Part shown: positions 25,200 to 35,211 of the stretch, in pieces
How the letters are laid out: every line of letters begins with the position of its first letter
Position numbering within the stretch: the stretch's first letter is position 1
Assembly: GCA_015654635.1 (NCBI GenBank)
Contig: JAATGP010000008.1
Location: forward strand, 62,001-126,000
DNA from: Alphaproteobacteria bacterium
GTDB taxonomy: Bacteria; Pseudomonadota; Alphaproteobacteria; Micropepsales; Micropepsaceae
Direction of reading: 5' to 3'
Length of the DNA stretch: 64,000 nt
The notes under the pieces: model-generated
Database searches by the model: none
What the model was told of the DNA's origin: nothing
Seen by the model: only the letters and a program-made list of their open reading frames with translations
Program-made: the position numbers and the translations under genes

Positions 25200-25400
25200 A
25201 GTCTCGCTTTGGGGATTCAGGGCACCCGCATTTTTTTCGTCGGCGCCGGGCTAGACATCGAGCCTAGCCATTTCCTGGTGAAGCCCCGCTGTCGTTACGG
25301 CAGTGGCCTCTCGCGATATTTGTTATTGATCTAATGGTGCTGGCCGGTGACGGTAGGGGCGGCGGTCTCGTGGCCGCATTGCGCTGAAAAGAGGCCCCGT

Positions 25401-27167
25401 TTGCTGGAGACCCTGGTCGTTCTGCTGGCCGCGACCCTGATCGCGGTGCCGCTCTCTCGGCGTCTCGGGCTGGGCAGCATCCTTGGCTATCTCGTGGCGG
25501 GCATCGCCATTGGTCCCTCGGGCCTGCGTCTGGTGACGGATTTCGAGCAAATCTCCGATGTTTCGGAACTCGGCGTCATCATGCTGCTCTTTCTCATCGG
25601 CCTCGAACTCAGGCCGCAGCGGCTTCTGGCTCTGCGCAAGGATATTCTGGGGCTCGGTCTTGGCCAGATGATTCCCTCGGCGCTGGTGTTGGCGGGGCTG
25701 GCTTATCTGGCAGGCATTCCCTGGGCCGGTGCCATCACCCTGGGGGCGGGTCTGGCGCTGTCCTCAACCGCCATTGTTCTGCCGATGCTCGGCGAGCGTT
25801 CCCTGCTGTCCTCGCCAGCGGGCCGCGATACCTTTGTGGTTCTGCTGTTCCAAGACATGGCTTTTATCCCGCTGGTGGCGCTGGTGCCGCTGCTTGCCGG
25901 CAGCCAGATCACAACGCAGGTGCCATGGGTCTGGGCGGCGAAGGGCCTCTTTGCCGTGGTTGCCATTCTGGTCGGCGGCAGTTTTCTCATCCGCCCGCTG
26001 TTCCGCTTGGTGGGCGGCGCCAAGGTGCCGGAAATCTTCACGGCGACGGCGCTATTTCTCGTCGTCGGAACCGCGGCGCTGGCGGGCTGGGCGGGGCTTT
26101 CGATATCGCTCGGCTCGTTCATGGCGGGGGTGCTGCTGTCCAATTCCGAATACCGCCACGAATTGCAGGCCGACATCAAACCCTTTGAGGGTCTGCTGCT
26201 GGGCTTTTTCTTCATCTCCATCGGCATGTCGGCCAATCTCGGCCTCGCCATCGCGCGGCCCCTGTTGGTGGCCGTGGCTCTGGCCGCGCTTGTGGCCGCC
26301 AAAATCCTGGTCGCTTTCGTGGTCGGCTGGATCAGGCACCGCAACCTTGGCCAAGCCCTGCGTTTCAGCCTCGCTCTGCCGGAAGGCAGCGAATTCGGCT
26401 TTGTCCTTTTTGGTGTGGCCGTCTCAGCCGGTGTGCTGGCGAAGGATCAAGCCGATTTGGCGACGGTGGTGGTGGCGCTTTCCATGGTGCTGACACCCGC
26501 CTTGTTTGCGGTGTCGGAACGGTTTGTGGTGGCGCGTCTCTGCAACAAGCCCAAGGAAGAGTCAGCCGATCCCATCGACGATACCTCGCCGCCGGTGATC
26601 ATTTGCGGCTTCGGGCGCGTCGGCCAGATCGTCGGCCGCGTGCTGCGGATGCAGAAGATTGCCTTCACCGCGTTGGAAAAGGACGTCGGCCAGGTGGATG
26701 TCGTCCGGCGCTTTGGCCAGAAGGTCTATCTCGGCAACCCTGCGCGCGAGGAAGTGTTGCGGGCGGCGGGTGCTGAAACCGCCAAAATCATCGTGGTGGC
26801 GCTCGATGATATGGAGGAGACAGTCGCGGTTGTGGAAACGGTCAAGCGCCACTTTAACAACGTCAAGGTCTATGCCCGGGCCCGCAACCGGCGGCACGCC
26901 CACCGCTTGATGGATATCGGCGTCGCCGGTCTGGTGCGCGAAACCTTTTATTCCAGCATTCGCCTCACCGAACTCGTTCTTGAGGGGCTCGATGTTCCCA
27001 AGGACCGCGCCCTTCGCGCCCTGGAGCTTTTCGAGGAACACGATCAGAGAAATCTCATCGCCACCCAGCAGATCTCTGGCGACGAGAAACGTCTGGTCCA
27101 AAGCACGCGCGAAGCCGCCCAGGAACTGACCGAATTGTTTGAAGCCGATCAAACCGAACGGAGTTAG
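25401..27167 (+). CDS. KefB/KefC-type K+/H+ antiporter (CPA2) with RCK domain
   Basis: A CPA2 antiporter of 588 residues from TTG 25401 (GAGG 6 nt upstream); the frame is open to 25347. About 12-13 membrane helices occupy residues 1-370 (RRLGLGSILGYLVAGIAIGPSG; LFLIGLELRP; GAGLALSSTAIVLPML). A Rossmann RCK/TrkA-N domain follows (VIICGFGRVGQIVGRVL). Kef systems are gated by glutathione adducts, and a KefF-like gene lies 0.7 kb downstream and a glutathione transferase just upstream. No gene symbol is assigned because KefB, KefC and YbaL are not separable here. Confidence 0.88.
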   Translation: MLETLVVLLAATLIAVPLSRRLGLGSILGYLVAGIAIGPSGLRLVTDFEQISDVSELGVIMLLFLIGLELRPQRLLALRKDILGLGLGQMIPSALVLAGLAYLAGIPWAGAITLGAGLALSSTAIVLPMLGERSLLSSPAGRDTFVVLLFQDMAFIPLVALVPLLAGSQITTQVPWVWAAKGLFAVVAILVGGSFLIRPLFRLVGGAKVPEIFTATALFLVVGTAALAGWAGLSISLGSFMAGVLLSNSEYRHELQADIKPFEGLLLGFFFISIGMSANLGLAIARPLLVAVALAALVAAKILVAFVVGWIRHRNLGQALRFSLALPEGSEFGFVLFGVAVSAGVLAKDQADLATVVVALSMVLTPALFAVSERFVVARLCNKPKEESADPIDDTSPPVIICGFGRVGQIVGRVLRMQKIAFTALEKDVGQVDVVRRFGQKVYLGNPAREEVLRAAGAETAKIIVVALDDMEETVAVVETVKRHFNNVKVYARARNRRHAHRLMDIGVAGLVRETFYSSIRLTELVLEGLDVPKDRALRALELFEEHDQRNLIATQQISGDEKRLVQSTREAAQELTELFEADQTERS

Positions 27168-27181
27168 GCCGAGCCGGAGAT

Positions 27182-27541
27182 TCAAGAAACCGTGCGTGCC
27201 CAGGTCAGGTAGCGCTCGAACTGGCCAGCGGAGATGTTGAGGTCGCTATAGGTCGGGTCGCTGCCGCCGGGTGCAACCAGGGCCAGCATATCGTCGGAGA
27301 GTTTGAGGCCGCTGGCGGCCTCGCGCGTCAGCAGCACCGCTGTGGCGTCGCCCGGCTTGGTGCCATAGGTATCGACGACCAGAAGCAGATTGCTGGCGAA
27401 CCAATACGGCGCCCGTCCGGATTGTTCGGCGATGCTCGCCAGGGCCAGCTTTTCTTGCAGCGCAATCTGATAGGCCTTGCGGCCAGCCGCAGCCAAGCTT
27501 AAGGCGCTATCTTTGGAGGGTTGAAGCCGTTGTGACAACAT
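27182..27541 (-). CDS. Hypothetical protein
   Basis: A 119-residue soluble protein from ATG 27541 (AAGG about 10 nt upstream); the open frame reaches 27775 but the extension is low-quality, Arg/Pro-rich sequence. It has a helical N-terminal half rich in Ala/Leu/Gln (SAGRKAYQIALQEKLALASIAE) and a conserved-looking end (DLNISAGQFERYLTWARTVS). I do not recognise the family. It is convergent with the antiporter gene, 14 bp apart. Confidence 0.5.
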   Translation of the reverse strand: MLSQRLQPSKDSALSLAAAGRKAYQIALQEKLALASIAEQSGRAPYWFASNLLLVVDTYGTKPGDATAVLLTREAASGLKLSDDMLALVAPGGSDPTYSDLNISAGQFERYLTWARTVS

Positions 27542-27873
27542 GAACGCTATACCTTCGTCGCGTGGCGCAACCGCCCTTATAAAACTTACGCTTAAAGCAT
27601 CACTATAGCGTAAATAAACATCAGTATTTATACCGATCTGCTGTGCCGTCGCTGATGACAAAATAGGATGGGTAGTTGGTGGACCATGACAGCGGGCCAT
27701 GCGCGGCGGCCGGTCTGACGGCCTGCTGGCTATAACGGGGCGGGTACTGACGCAAAATCTGGCGAAACTGGCCAATAATCCACAAAACGAATAATTACAT
27801 ATACGATGTATCGATTAAACAAATGATGCCTAGGTAACGGAAATGGCGGCGCTCTCTAAAAAGGAACGCTACC

Positions 27874-28497
27874 ATGACGAAAACCCTGATCCTGATTTTC
27901 CATCCCGGCCTCGCCACCTCCCAATGCAACGCCGCGCTTGCCGCCTCCGCCACCAAGCTTGCCGAGGTGGAGACAGTCGATATTCAGGCCCTGTATCCCG
28001 ATGGTCAGATCGACGGCGATGCCGAAGTGAACCGTCTGCTTTCCGCCGACCGCATCGTGCTGCAATTTCCGGTGATGTGGTACGCGCCACCGCCGATCCT
28101 GAAAGCTTGGCTGGATCACGTCCTGACGCGGATGTTCTACATTCACTATCAGACGGAAGGCCGCCTGTTAGAAGGCAAGCCGCTGATGATCGCGGCCACC
28201 GCCGGCAATGTGCCGGCCGCCTATACCGCCAAGGGCCAGAACGGCTACAGCCTCGAAGCTCTGTTTCTGCCGCTGCGGGCGATGGCGCGCCGCTGCAAGC
28301 TGGTCTGGGCGAAGCCGTTCTTTGTCTACGAGGCCGGCAAAATGAAGCCCGACGCGCAGGCCGCGGTCAGTGCACAATATGTCGAGGTTCTCGCCGCTTT
28401 CATGGCGCCAAAGCGCCAGCATGCGATGGCGTGGCTGTCCCTGCTGCTGGTGCCGGCGAGCCTTGCGGCGGCCTTCTTCTGGCTCAGAGCGCTTTGA
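27874..28497 (+). CDS. KefF-like NAD(P)H quinone oxidoreductase with C-terminal membrane helix
   Basis: A 207-residue flavodoxin-fold protein of the KefF/MdaB/NQO1 family: FMN/FAD loop FHPGLATSQCN, IVLQFPVMWYAPPPILKAWLDHVL (residues ~61-84), and the TAGN loop near 109. AAGGA precedes the ATG. After the enzymatic domain, residues ~184-205 form a hydrophobic segment (WLSLLLVPASLAAAFFWL) not found in cytosolic KefF, suggesting a tail anchor at the membrane near the Kef channel. The 3' end overlaps the convergent LysR gene by 14 bp. Confidence 0.83.
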   Translation: MTKTLILIFHPGLATSQCNAALAASATKLAEVETVDIQALYPDGQIDGDAEVNRLLSADRIVLQFPVMWYAPPPILKAWLDHVLTRMFYIHYQTEGRLLEGKPLMIAATAGNVPAAYTAKGQNGYSLEALFLPLRAMARRCKLVWAKPFFVYEAGKMKPDAQAAVSAQYVEVLAAFMAPKRQHAMAWLSLLLVPASLAAAFFWLRAL

Positions 28498-29383
28498 GTT
28501 CGGCCTCGATCAAGCCCGCGACGTGGCGCGCGGCGAGGTCCTGGTCGCGCCGTTTATGCCAGGCGATGTGCAGGCCAAAGCCCTCCACCGCCAGCGGCGG
28601 CGCAAATACGGCCAGGCCCTCCTGCCCCTCGAGGACGAGGGCTTTGCTCGGCACCATGGCGATAAGGTCGGAGGCCAGGAGGAGCTGGCGTACCATTAGA
28701 AAGTTTGGCACCACCACGCCGACGCGGCGGCTGCGCCCCTGCCGGGCCAGCGTCTCGTCGAGCGCGCCTTTGGCCTCGCCGCGGCCGGAGACCAGCACAT
28801 GGGGGTAGGCGAGCCACTGCTCCAGATCGAATGCCGCCGCCGCGGGATGCTCCTGGCGCATCGCCACCACATAGTGCTCGAACAGGATCTCCCGGCAGAC
28901 AAAGCTGTTCTCAACCGCGGGAAAAACCGAAACCGCCAGATCGGCCTGACCTTTGGCCATGGCATCGAGAGCGGCTTCGGCACCGTGCCAAGCCATCACC
29001 ACCAATTGCAGCCCCGGTGCGCTATGCCTCAGCGTGCTGTAAAGGCGGGCGGCGATGCCGAAAGCGGGCAGGTCGGCCATGATCACCCGTACGGTTTGCA
29101 CGATCCCGGCAATGTCCGGGGCAGGCGGGTCGATCAGCGCCTGGGTCTCCGCCAACAGGCGCTTTAAAGGTTCGCGCAAGGCTTCGGCCTTGGGACTGAG
29201 CCGCATGCCGCCCGCGCCGCGCTCCAGCAACGGATCGGCAAAGAGATGGCGGCAGCGTTCCAGGGCGCTGGAAGCGGCCGGCTGCGACAACCCCAAGCGC
29301 GACGCCGCCCGTGTGACCTGGCCCTCATCCAACAGGGCGTCCAGAATGACCAGCAGGTTGAGATCGATGTTGCGCAGAGCCAT
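28484..29383 (-). CDS. LysR-family transcriptional regulator
   Basis: A 299-residue LTTR. The N-terminal winged helix (LNLLVILDALLDEGQVTRAA, then SRLGLSQPAASSALERCRHL, residues 7-46) is followed by an effector domain (AGIVQTVRVIMADLPAFGIA onward) resembling NodD/NahR-type regulators. It converges with the KefF-like gene (14-bp overlap) and is divergent from the LacI gene. The target is not evident from the sequence. Confidence 0.9.
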   Translation of the reverse strand: MALRNIDLNLLVILDALLDEGQVTRAASRLGLSQPAASSALERCRHLFADPLLERGAGGMRLSPKAEALREPLKRLLAETQALIDPPAPDIAGIVQTVRVIMADLPAFGIAARLYSTLRHSAPGLQLVVMAWHGAEAALDAMAKGQADLAVSVFPAVENSFVCREILFEHYVVAMRQEHPAAAAFDLEQWLAYPHVLVSGRGEAKGALDETLARQGRSRRVGVVVPNFLMVRQLLLASDLIAMVPSKALVLEGQEGLAVFAPPLAVEGFGLHIAWHKRRDQDLAARHVAGLIEAELKAL

Positions 29384-29480
29384 AGCGGCGATGCTAGCTG
29401 CCCTGTCCTTGGCGGGGTAGAGCCAATCGGCGGAGGGTATCCGCGACGCGCTGTTTGACCTGGGTCAAAAACCTGTATTC

Positions 29481-29494
29481 TTGTCCCGAGACAA
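29481..29494. promoter_or_regulatory. Palindrome upstream of the LacI-family gene
   Basis: TTGTC-CCGA-GACAA, a perfect 5-bp inverted repeat, lies 30 bp before the LacI-type start and 100 bp before the divergent LysR gene. It differs from the TGACACCGGTGTCA motif found at other promoters. Autoregulation by the LacI protein is possible. Confidence 0.4.
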
Positions 29495-29524
29495 ATCGCC
29501 CTGTGGCCTTCTCGCAGACTTCGC

Positions 29525-30622
29525 ATGGGAACCGGCTACACTGCCCTGCTTGATTCTTGGAGTTGTAACACGCCCACCGATCCCGGCGAAAAGGACCATA
29601 GCCGCAAACGGTCCACCATCAATGATATCGCGCGCCTCGCCAACGTCTCCAAGAAGACGGTTTCGCGCGTGATCAACGATTCGCCCTTCGTGAAGGAGGA
29701 GACGCGGCTCAAGGTCAACGCCATCATCCGCGAGGTTGGGTTCGAGCCCGATCCGCAGGCCCGCGGTCTCGCCTTCCGCCGCTCCTTCCTGGTCGGCATG
29801 ATCTATGACAATCCGACGCCGCAATATGTGGTGAACATGCAGCAAGGCATCCTGGATGCGATGCGCGGCACCTCTTACGGCTTGCTGGTTCATCCTTGTG
29901 AACGCGGCAATCCCAATTATCTGACCGATTTGCGCAGCTTCATCGAGCGCCAGAAGCTGTTCGGCGTCATTCTTCCCCCCTCCATGTCGGAGGATGAGCA
30001 GCTCGTGAAGATGCTGCGGGAATTCGATTGCCCCTATATTCGCATCGCGTCGGTCTTGCTGGACAAGCCTGGCACCATGGTCGTCACCCATGACGCCGAC
30101 GGTGCGGCGGAAGCGGCCGATCATCTGGCGAATCTGGGCCACACCCATATTGCCCATATTTCCGGCCCGGCCTTGTTCCGTTCGGCGCATGAGCGTCGCC
30201 GCGGTTTCCGTGAGGCCCTGGCCAAACGCGGCCTTTCTCTGGATCCGAGCTGCGATAAGGAAGGCAATTACACCTTTGAGCGCGGTATCGATCTGGCGCG
30301 CGCATTGCTCAGCCTCAATCCGCCGCCCACAGCGATCTTCTGCGGCAATGATGAGATGGCCGCCGGCGTCTACAAGGTGGCCCATGAAATGGGCCTGACG
30401 ATACCAAAAGACCTCTCCGTGATCGGCTTTGACGACAGCACCACGGCCAGCCAGCTATGGCCGCCGCTGACCACCGTACGCCTTCCGGTTCGTGACATGG
30501 GCCGCAAAGCCGCCGATAAGCTCTTTGCCACGCAGGAAAAAAAGAACGGGCCCGAGGCGGGGGTGACGGAAGTGATACCCAAACTGATCATCCGCGAATC
30601 GACCGCAGCACCGAACACATAA
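29525..30622 (+). CDS. LacI-family transcriptional regulator
   Basis: A 365-residue LacI/GalR repressor. After ~28 non-conserved residues comes the helix-turn-helix and hinge ([20 protein letters not shown], residues ~29-48, then [20 protein letters not shown]). The periplasmic-binding-protein-like effector domain follows ([68 protein letters not shown]). The start is uncertain because no ribosome site precedes ATG 29525. It is immediately upstream of kduI-kduD, so it is probably the local uronate-pathway (KdgR-type) repressor and the best candidate reader of the TGACACCGGTGTCA sites. Confidence 0.9.
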   Translation: MGTGYTALLDSWSCNTPTDPGEKDHSRKRSTINDIARLANVSKKTVSRVINDSPFVKEETRLKVNAIIREVGFEPDPQARGLAFRRSFLVGMIYDNPTPQYVVNMQQGILDAMRGTSYGLLVHPCERGNPNYLTDLRSFIERQKLFGVILPPSMSEDEQLVKMLREFDCPYIRIASVLLDKPGTMVVTHDADGAAEAADHLANLGHTHIAHISGPALFRSAHERRRGFREALAKRGLSLDPSCDKEGNYTFERGIDLARALLSLNPPPTAIFCGNDEMAAGVYKVAHEMGLTIPKDLSVIGFDDSTTASQLWPPLTTVRLPVRDMGRKAADKLFATQEKKNGPEAGVTEVIPKLIIRESTAAPNT

Positions 30623-30653
30623 AGCTGGTTGCGCGAGCCGCGCTCTGGCGTTA

Positions 30654-30667
30654 TGACACCGGTTACC
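30654..30667. promoter_or_regulatory. LacI-type operator upstream of kduI
   Basis: TGACACCGGTTACC matches the palindrome TGACACCGGTGTCA at 11 of 14 positions. It lies 70-80 bp before the kduI start and 30 bp after the LacI stop codon. Confidence 0.5.
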
Positions 30668-30735
30668 AAATTATGCCCAGCAGGATCCCGCTGGCTAGGC
30701 CTAAACACGCCCCGACGAACAGACCGAGGAACGCC

Positions 30736-31590
30736 ATGTCCATCTATAAGAAGACGCTTTACGCCCAAGGCCCTGACAGCATGGTCGGCGCCAGCAATCA
30801 GCAATTGCGCGACCGCTATCTGATCGACGGCATCTTCGTCGCCGATGAGATTACGCTCACCTACACCCACACCGAGCGTTTGGTGTTCGGCGGCGCCGCC
30901 CCGGTGACCAAGCCCGTCGCTCTTCCGGCCCAGACCGAACCGGCCTCCGCGGCTGGCAAGCCTTTCCTCGAACGCCGCGAACTCGGCATCGTCAATGTCG
31001 GCACCGGGGCCGGCACGGTGACGGTCGATGGCGTCAAATACGATCTGATCCCCGAAGACGGCCTCTATGTCCCGATGGGCACGGCCGAGGTGATCTTCGC
31101 CTCCAACGATGCCGGGAGGCCCGCCAAATTCTATCTCGCCTCGACCCCGGCCTATGCCCGTTTCGAGACGGCGCATATCTCGGTCGAAAAGGCCGTGCCG
31201 CTGGAGCGGGGCGCCTTGGCCACGTCCAATGAGCGCACCATCCGCCAATACATCGTGCCGGCGACGGTGAAGTCCTGCCAGCTTCTTCTCGGCGTCACCA
31301 CGCTGAAGACCGGCAGCGTCTGGAACACCATGCCCGCCCATACCCATGAACGCCGCTCGGAAGCCTATTTCTATTTCAACATCAAGGAAAACGACCGGGT
31401 GTTCCATTTCATGGGCCAGCCCGATGCCATCCGCCACATCATCATCAACAACGACGAAGTGGTGGTCTCCCCGCCGTGGTCGATCCATATGGGCGCGGGC
31501 ACCGCTTCGTATACCTTCATCTGGGCCATGGGCGGTGAGAATCTCGATTACACCGACATGCAAGTCCTCGACATCTGCCAGCTCCAATAG
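30736..31590 (+). CDS. kduI: 5-keto-4-deoxyuronate isomerase KduI
   Basis: A 284-residue cupin isomerase converting 5-keto-4-deoxyuronate to 2,5-diketo-3-deoxygluconate in pectin/alginate/glycosaminoglycan uronate breakdown. The zinc ligands are seen in [15 protein letters not shown] (two His and a Glu) and a later His in the PWSIHMGAG loop. ATG 30736 has GAGGA 5 nt upstream; the open frame to 30673 lacks a site. Eleven bases separate it from kduD. Confidence 0.95.
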   Translation: MSIYKKTLYAQGPDSMVGASNQQLRDRYLIDGIFVADEITLTYTHTERLVFGGAAPVTKPVALPAQTEPASAAGKPFLERRELGIVNVGTGAGTVTVDGVKYDLIPEDGLYVPMGTAEVIFASNDAGRPAKFYLASTPAYARFETAHISVEKAVPLERGALATSNERTIRQYIVPATVKSCQLLLGVTTLKTGSVWNTMPAHTHERRSEAYFYFNIKENDRVFHFMGQPDAIRHIIINNDEVVVSPPWSIHMGAGTASYTFIWAMGGENLDYTDMQVLDICQLQ

Positions 31591-31601
31591 GAAGCATCCA
31601 C

Positions 31602-32357
31602 ATGAGCAATCCTTTCAGCCTTGAAGGCAAAGTCGCTCTGGTCACTGGCGCCAATACCGGCCTCGGTCAGGGTATCGCTGTGGCGCTCGCCGAAGCCGGT
31701 GCCGATATCGCCGTGGCCGGCTTCGTGCCGCCCACCGAGACGCTGGCGATCATCAAAAAGCTTGGCTGCAAAGTCGTCGACATCAACGCCAATCTGATGA
31801 CCATCGAGCCGGTCACCCGCGTCGTCGAGGAGACGGTTGCGGGTCTTGGCCGCCTCGACATCCTCATCAACAATGCCGGCATGATCCGCCGTCAGGACTC
31901 GCTGGAGTTCTCGGAGAAGGATTGGGATGACGTCATGAACGTCAACATCAAAGCCGCCTTCTTCATGGCCCAGGCGGCGGGCCGTCAGTTCGTCAAGCAG
32001 GGCGGCGGCAAGATCATCAACATCGCTTCCATGCTGTCCTTCCAGGGCGGCATCCGCGTGCCGTCCTACACCGCTTCCAAGAGCGGTATTGCGGGCATCA
32101 CGCGCTTGCTCGCCAACGAATGGGCGGCCAAGAACATCAACGTCAACGCCATTGCTCCGGGCTATATGTCGACCGACAACACCGCCCAGCTGCGCGCCGA
32201 TGAAGACCGTTCCGCCGCCATTCTAGCCCGCATTCCGGCTGGCCGCTGGGGCCTTCCGGCCGATCTGGCGGGCGCCGCCGTATTCCTGGCCTCACCGGCA
32301 TCGGATTACGTCAACGGCGCCATCATCCCCGTCGATGGCGGCTGGCTGGCGCGCTAA
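31602..32357 (+). CDS. kduD: 2-keto-3-deoxygluconate 5-dehydrogenase KduD
   Basis: A 251-residue classical SDR with TGANTGLGQG cofactor loop (residues 15-24), NNAG at 88-91, catalytic Ser in IASMLS and YTASK. It reduces 2,5-diketo-3-deoxygluconate to 2-keto-3-deoxygluconate, the step after KduI. It forms an operon with kduI and is followed by a strong terminator. The later enzymes (KdgK, Eda) are not in the window. Confidence 0.94.
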   Translation: MSNPFSLEGKVALVTGANTGLGQGIAVALAEAGADIAVAGFVPPTETLAIIKKLGCKVVDINANLMTIEPVTRVVEETVAGLGRLDILINNAGMIRRQDSLEFSEKDWDDVMNVNIKAAFFMAQAAGRQFVKQGGGKIINIASMLSFQGGIRVPSYTASKSGIAGITRLLANEWAAKNINVNAIAPGYMSTDNTAQLRADEDRSAAILARIPAGRWGLPADLAGAAVFLASPASDYVNGAIIPVDGGWLAR

Positions 32358-32796
32358 GCGCGGCAAACCCATTCGAGAGTGCGTTTTCAAGCGTACCAAT
32401 CCTCCCCAAAAACTTAGCCCTCGCCTGGAAACAGGCGGGGGTTTTGTTTTTAAGGTGCCGTCGCTGCCTTTTCACCACCGCGCACTGTATAATCACGACT
32501 ATTCCCATAGTATTTATGTAGCATCAAAACAACACGTCCGCTTTGTTTGGAGGATTTACGCCCTCACTGCTTGACGCGGCGCCCCCTCGCCCTATGTCAT
32601 GACCCTGGTGCTGTGGCGCCCGTGGAAAGAGGGTCTAATGAATCGCCGTATGCAGATTGAAAGGGGCGCCATCACACCGATGTGCCGCCGGCATACACGG
32701 TAAGCGGGCCTCTTTTCCCATTCTCCTAATACCGCCCCCGCGGGGCTTGGGCTTCCGCGCCTGCGGAGTGCTGTCCGAAACATGAGGAAATACACG
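32358..32796. other. Intergenic region between kduD and the next TonB receptor
   Basis: A 440-bp gap. It holds the terminator at 32418-32451, then an AT-rich promoter-like stretch with the inverted repeat ACTAT-TCCC-ATAGT (32498-32511). The last 180 bp are GC-rich and show no riboswitch core or ORF that I can recognise. Confidence 0.5.
32418..32451 (+). terminator. Terminator after kduD (GAAA tetraloop)
   Basis: CCCTCGCCTG (32418-32427) - GAAA - CAGGCGGGGG (32432-32441), then TTTTGTTTTT. The stem has ten base pairs (one G-T). The same design occurs at 35212 and 37920. Confidence 0.9.
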
Positions 32797-35184
32797 ATGA
32801 CCGTATCGCATGCCGCCCGTTCGCTTCTTCTTCTGTCCGTGGCCTTTGGCGCCTATGCCGGTGCCGCGATGGCGGCAGGCGAGGTGGAGACCATCGTGGT
32901 GACGGGCTCGCGCGCCGAAAACCGTTCGCGGCTGGATTCGCTGGCACCGGTGGATGTGGTGGCGCCTGCCGAATTGCAGCATCGCGGCAGCACCGAATTT
33001 AGCGCCGCCTTGGCCGGTTCGGTTCCCTCGCTGGATTTTCCGCGTCAGTCGGCCGTGGATGGCACCGATTCCATTCGCCCCGCCACGCTGCGCGGCTTGT
33101 CGCCGGATGAAACTCTGGTGCTGGTGAACGGTCTGCGCCAGCACGCTTCGGCGCTCGTCAATATCAACGGCTCGGTCGGGCGCGGTGCGGCGGCGGTCGA
33201 TCTCAACACCATTCCGACCGATGCCTTGGAGACGGTGGAGGTGCTGCGCGATGGCGCCTCGGCGCAATATGGCTCCGATGCGATTGCGGGCGTCGTCAAT
33301 CTGCGCCTGAAACAAGCCTCCGATGGCGGCGGCGTGTCGGTCACCGCCGGCAAATACGTCACCACTGTCGCCCCGGCCACGAGCAGTCGCGATGTGGATG
33401 ACGGCACCACGGTCACCGCGTCAGCTTGGCAAGGTCTTAGCCTTGGCGACGATGGCTTCCTTACCCTGACGGCGGAATATCAGCACCGCGAGCCCACGGG
33501 CCGCTCCGATGTCGATCCCAGGGCCACGGCCCATGGCCAAGTCACAGCCCGCCTTGGCGATCCGCAGATCGATCCGCAATGGACCTTCTTTGCCAATGCG
33601 GGCAAGCCGATCGCCGATGGCTGGGAAGCTTATGCCTGGGCGGGCTATCAGGACCGCCAGAGTAAGAGCGCGGCCTTCCCCCGCCTCTCCGACAACGCCA
33701 ACAATGTCCCGGCGCTCTATCCCAATGGCTTTTTGCCCCTGATCGCCGTGGGCGGACAGGATGTGACGAGTGCCGGTGGCGTACGTGGTGACCTCTTCGG
33801 TTGGAAAACCGATATCAGCGTCAGCTATGGCCGCAACGCGCTCGATTTCTCGACGCTCAATTCGGTCAACGCCACCTATGGCGCGGCGTCGCCCACCAGC
33901 TTCAACGACGGCGGTCTAATCTATGGCCAATGGGTGCTGGATGCTTCGTTCAACCGCGATTTCGACGTCGGTTTTGCCGGTGGTCCGCTCAACGTCGCTT
34001 GGGGCTTGGAACAGCGCTTCGAGAATTACCGCATCACCGTCGGCCAGCATGAAAGTTATGATCGCGGGCCCCTGGGCAGCAACACCGGGCTAGCGGGCGG
34101 GGCGCAAGGCTTTGTCGGCTTCCAGCCGTCCAACGCCATCAACGCCGATCGCAACAACTTCGCCGCCTATGTCGATTTTGCGCTGCCGCTGACCACCGCC
34201 TTCGTGATCGACGGTGCCGCCCGGGTCGAGAACTATTCCGACTTCGGTTCCACCGTCACCGGCAAGGTCTCGGCGCGCTATGATTTTACGCCGAATTTCG
34301 CTCTGCGCGGCTCGTTCTCGACCGGCTTCCGCGCTCCCTCGCTGCAGCAAATCTCCTTCACCTCGACGTCCTCGGTGATCCAGGATGGCGCCGTGGTGGA
34401 AACCGGCACCTTCCCGGCCACCAGCCCGGTCGCGAGCGCGCTGGGCGCCAAGCCGCTCAAGGCGGAGACCTCGAAGAATTACTCTGTGGGCGCGGTCTTC
34501 CGCCTCGGCGATTTCAATCTGACAGTCGATGCCTATCGCATCGATATCGACGACCAGATCGTTTTGTCGGAGCTGATCAACCGTACCTTCTCGGCACAGG
34601 TGGCAAGTCTGCTTGATCCGTTGGGCGTTCAGGCGGCGCGCTTCTTCCTCAACGGCGTTGCCAGCCGCACCCAAGGCATTGATGTGGTCGGACATTATAG
34701 TCTGCCCACGGATATTTTTGGCCAATACGATTTCACCCTGGCCGGCAATTACAACGATGTCGCCATCACCAAGCTGCCGACCTCATCGTCCGTGTTGAAC
34801 CCGGTGCCGACCCTCTTTGCCCGCGCCCGCACCCTGACCTTCCAGGACGGCACGCCGGAATACAAACTCACCGCCACCACCGATTGGAATCTCGATCGCT
34901 TCGGCGCCACCTTGCGCGCCACCTATTACGGCGATGTGCTGCAGCCGGGCTCGACGGCCGCTACCGATTATTGGACCGGCAACAAGATCATCGTCGATCT
35001 CGAGGCGCGCTATCGCATCACCGATCATGTCGGCTTGGCGCTCGGCGCCGACAATCTGCTCGACACCTATCCCACGGCCGTGCCCGCCGCACTCAGTTCC
35101 AACGGCGTTCTCGGCTTTCCTTATTATTCGCCCTTCGGCTTCAACGGCCGCTATCTCTATGGGCGTGTGAATCTCGGCTGGTAA
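32797..35184 (+). CDS. TonB-dependent outer-membrane receptor
   Basis: A complete 795-residue receptor. ATG 32797 follows GAGGAAA by 6 nt; an upstream ATG at 32782 overlaps that site. The signal peptide ends at GAAMAAG, then TonB-box-like VETIVVTGSR. The plug has IRPATLRGLSPDETLVLVNG and VEVLRDGASAQYGSDAIAGV; the barrel ends in YLYGRVNLGW. The barrel repeats the RYDFTPNFALRG-FSTGFRAP block of the receptor at the left edge, so both belong to one subfamily. Following kduID, a uronate-oligosaccharide ligand is plausible. Confidence 0.92.
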   Translation: MTVSHAARSLLLLSVAFGAYAGAAMAAGEVETIVVTGSRAENRSRLDSLAPVDVVAPAELQHRGSTEFSAALAGSVPSLDFPRQSAVDGTDSIRPATLRGLSPDETLVLVNGLRQHASALVNINGSVGRGAAAVDLNTIPTDALETVEVLRDGASAQYGSDAIAGVVNLRLKQASDGGGVSVTAGKYVTTVAPATSSRDVDDGTTVTASAWQGLSLGDDGFLTLTAEYQHREPTGRSDVDPRATAHGQVTARLGDPQIDPQWTFFANAGKPIADGWEAYAWAGYQDRQSKSAAFPRLSDNANNVPALYPNGFLPLIAVGGQDVTSAGGVRGDLFGWKTDISVSYGRNALDFSTLNSVNATYGAASPTSFNDGGLIYGQWVLDASFNRDFDVGFAGGPLNVAWGLEQRFENYRITVGQHESYDRGPLGSNTGLAGGAQGFVGFQPSNAINADRNNFAAYVDFALPLTTAFVIDGAARVENYSDFGSTVTGKVSARYDFTPNFALRGSFSTGFRAPSLQQISFTSTSSVIQDGAVVETGTFPATSPVASALGAKPLKAETSKNYSVGAVFRLGDFNLTVDAYRIDIDDQIVLSELINRTFSAQVASLLDPLGVQAARFFLNGVASRTQGIDVVGHYSLPTDIFGQYDFTLAGNYNDVAITKLPTSSSVLNPVPTLFARARTLTFQDGTPEYKLTATTDWNLDRFGATLRATYYGDVLQPGSTAATDYWTGNKIIVDLEARYRITDHVGLALGADNLLDTYPTAVPAALSSNGVLGFPYYSPFGFNGRYLYGRVNLGW

Positions 35185-35211
35185 CGCCGCTGCCTTGGCA
35201 TTGAAGCGAGA

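Noticed and set aside
25310..25340. AT-rich sequence before the antiporter as an Rrf2-type site
   Set aside because: Only GATCAATA resembles part of the motif and no inverted repeat is present. The stretch at 27797-27822 was rejected for the same reason.
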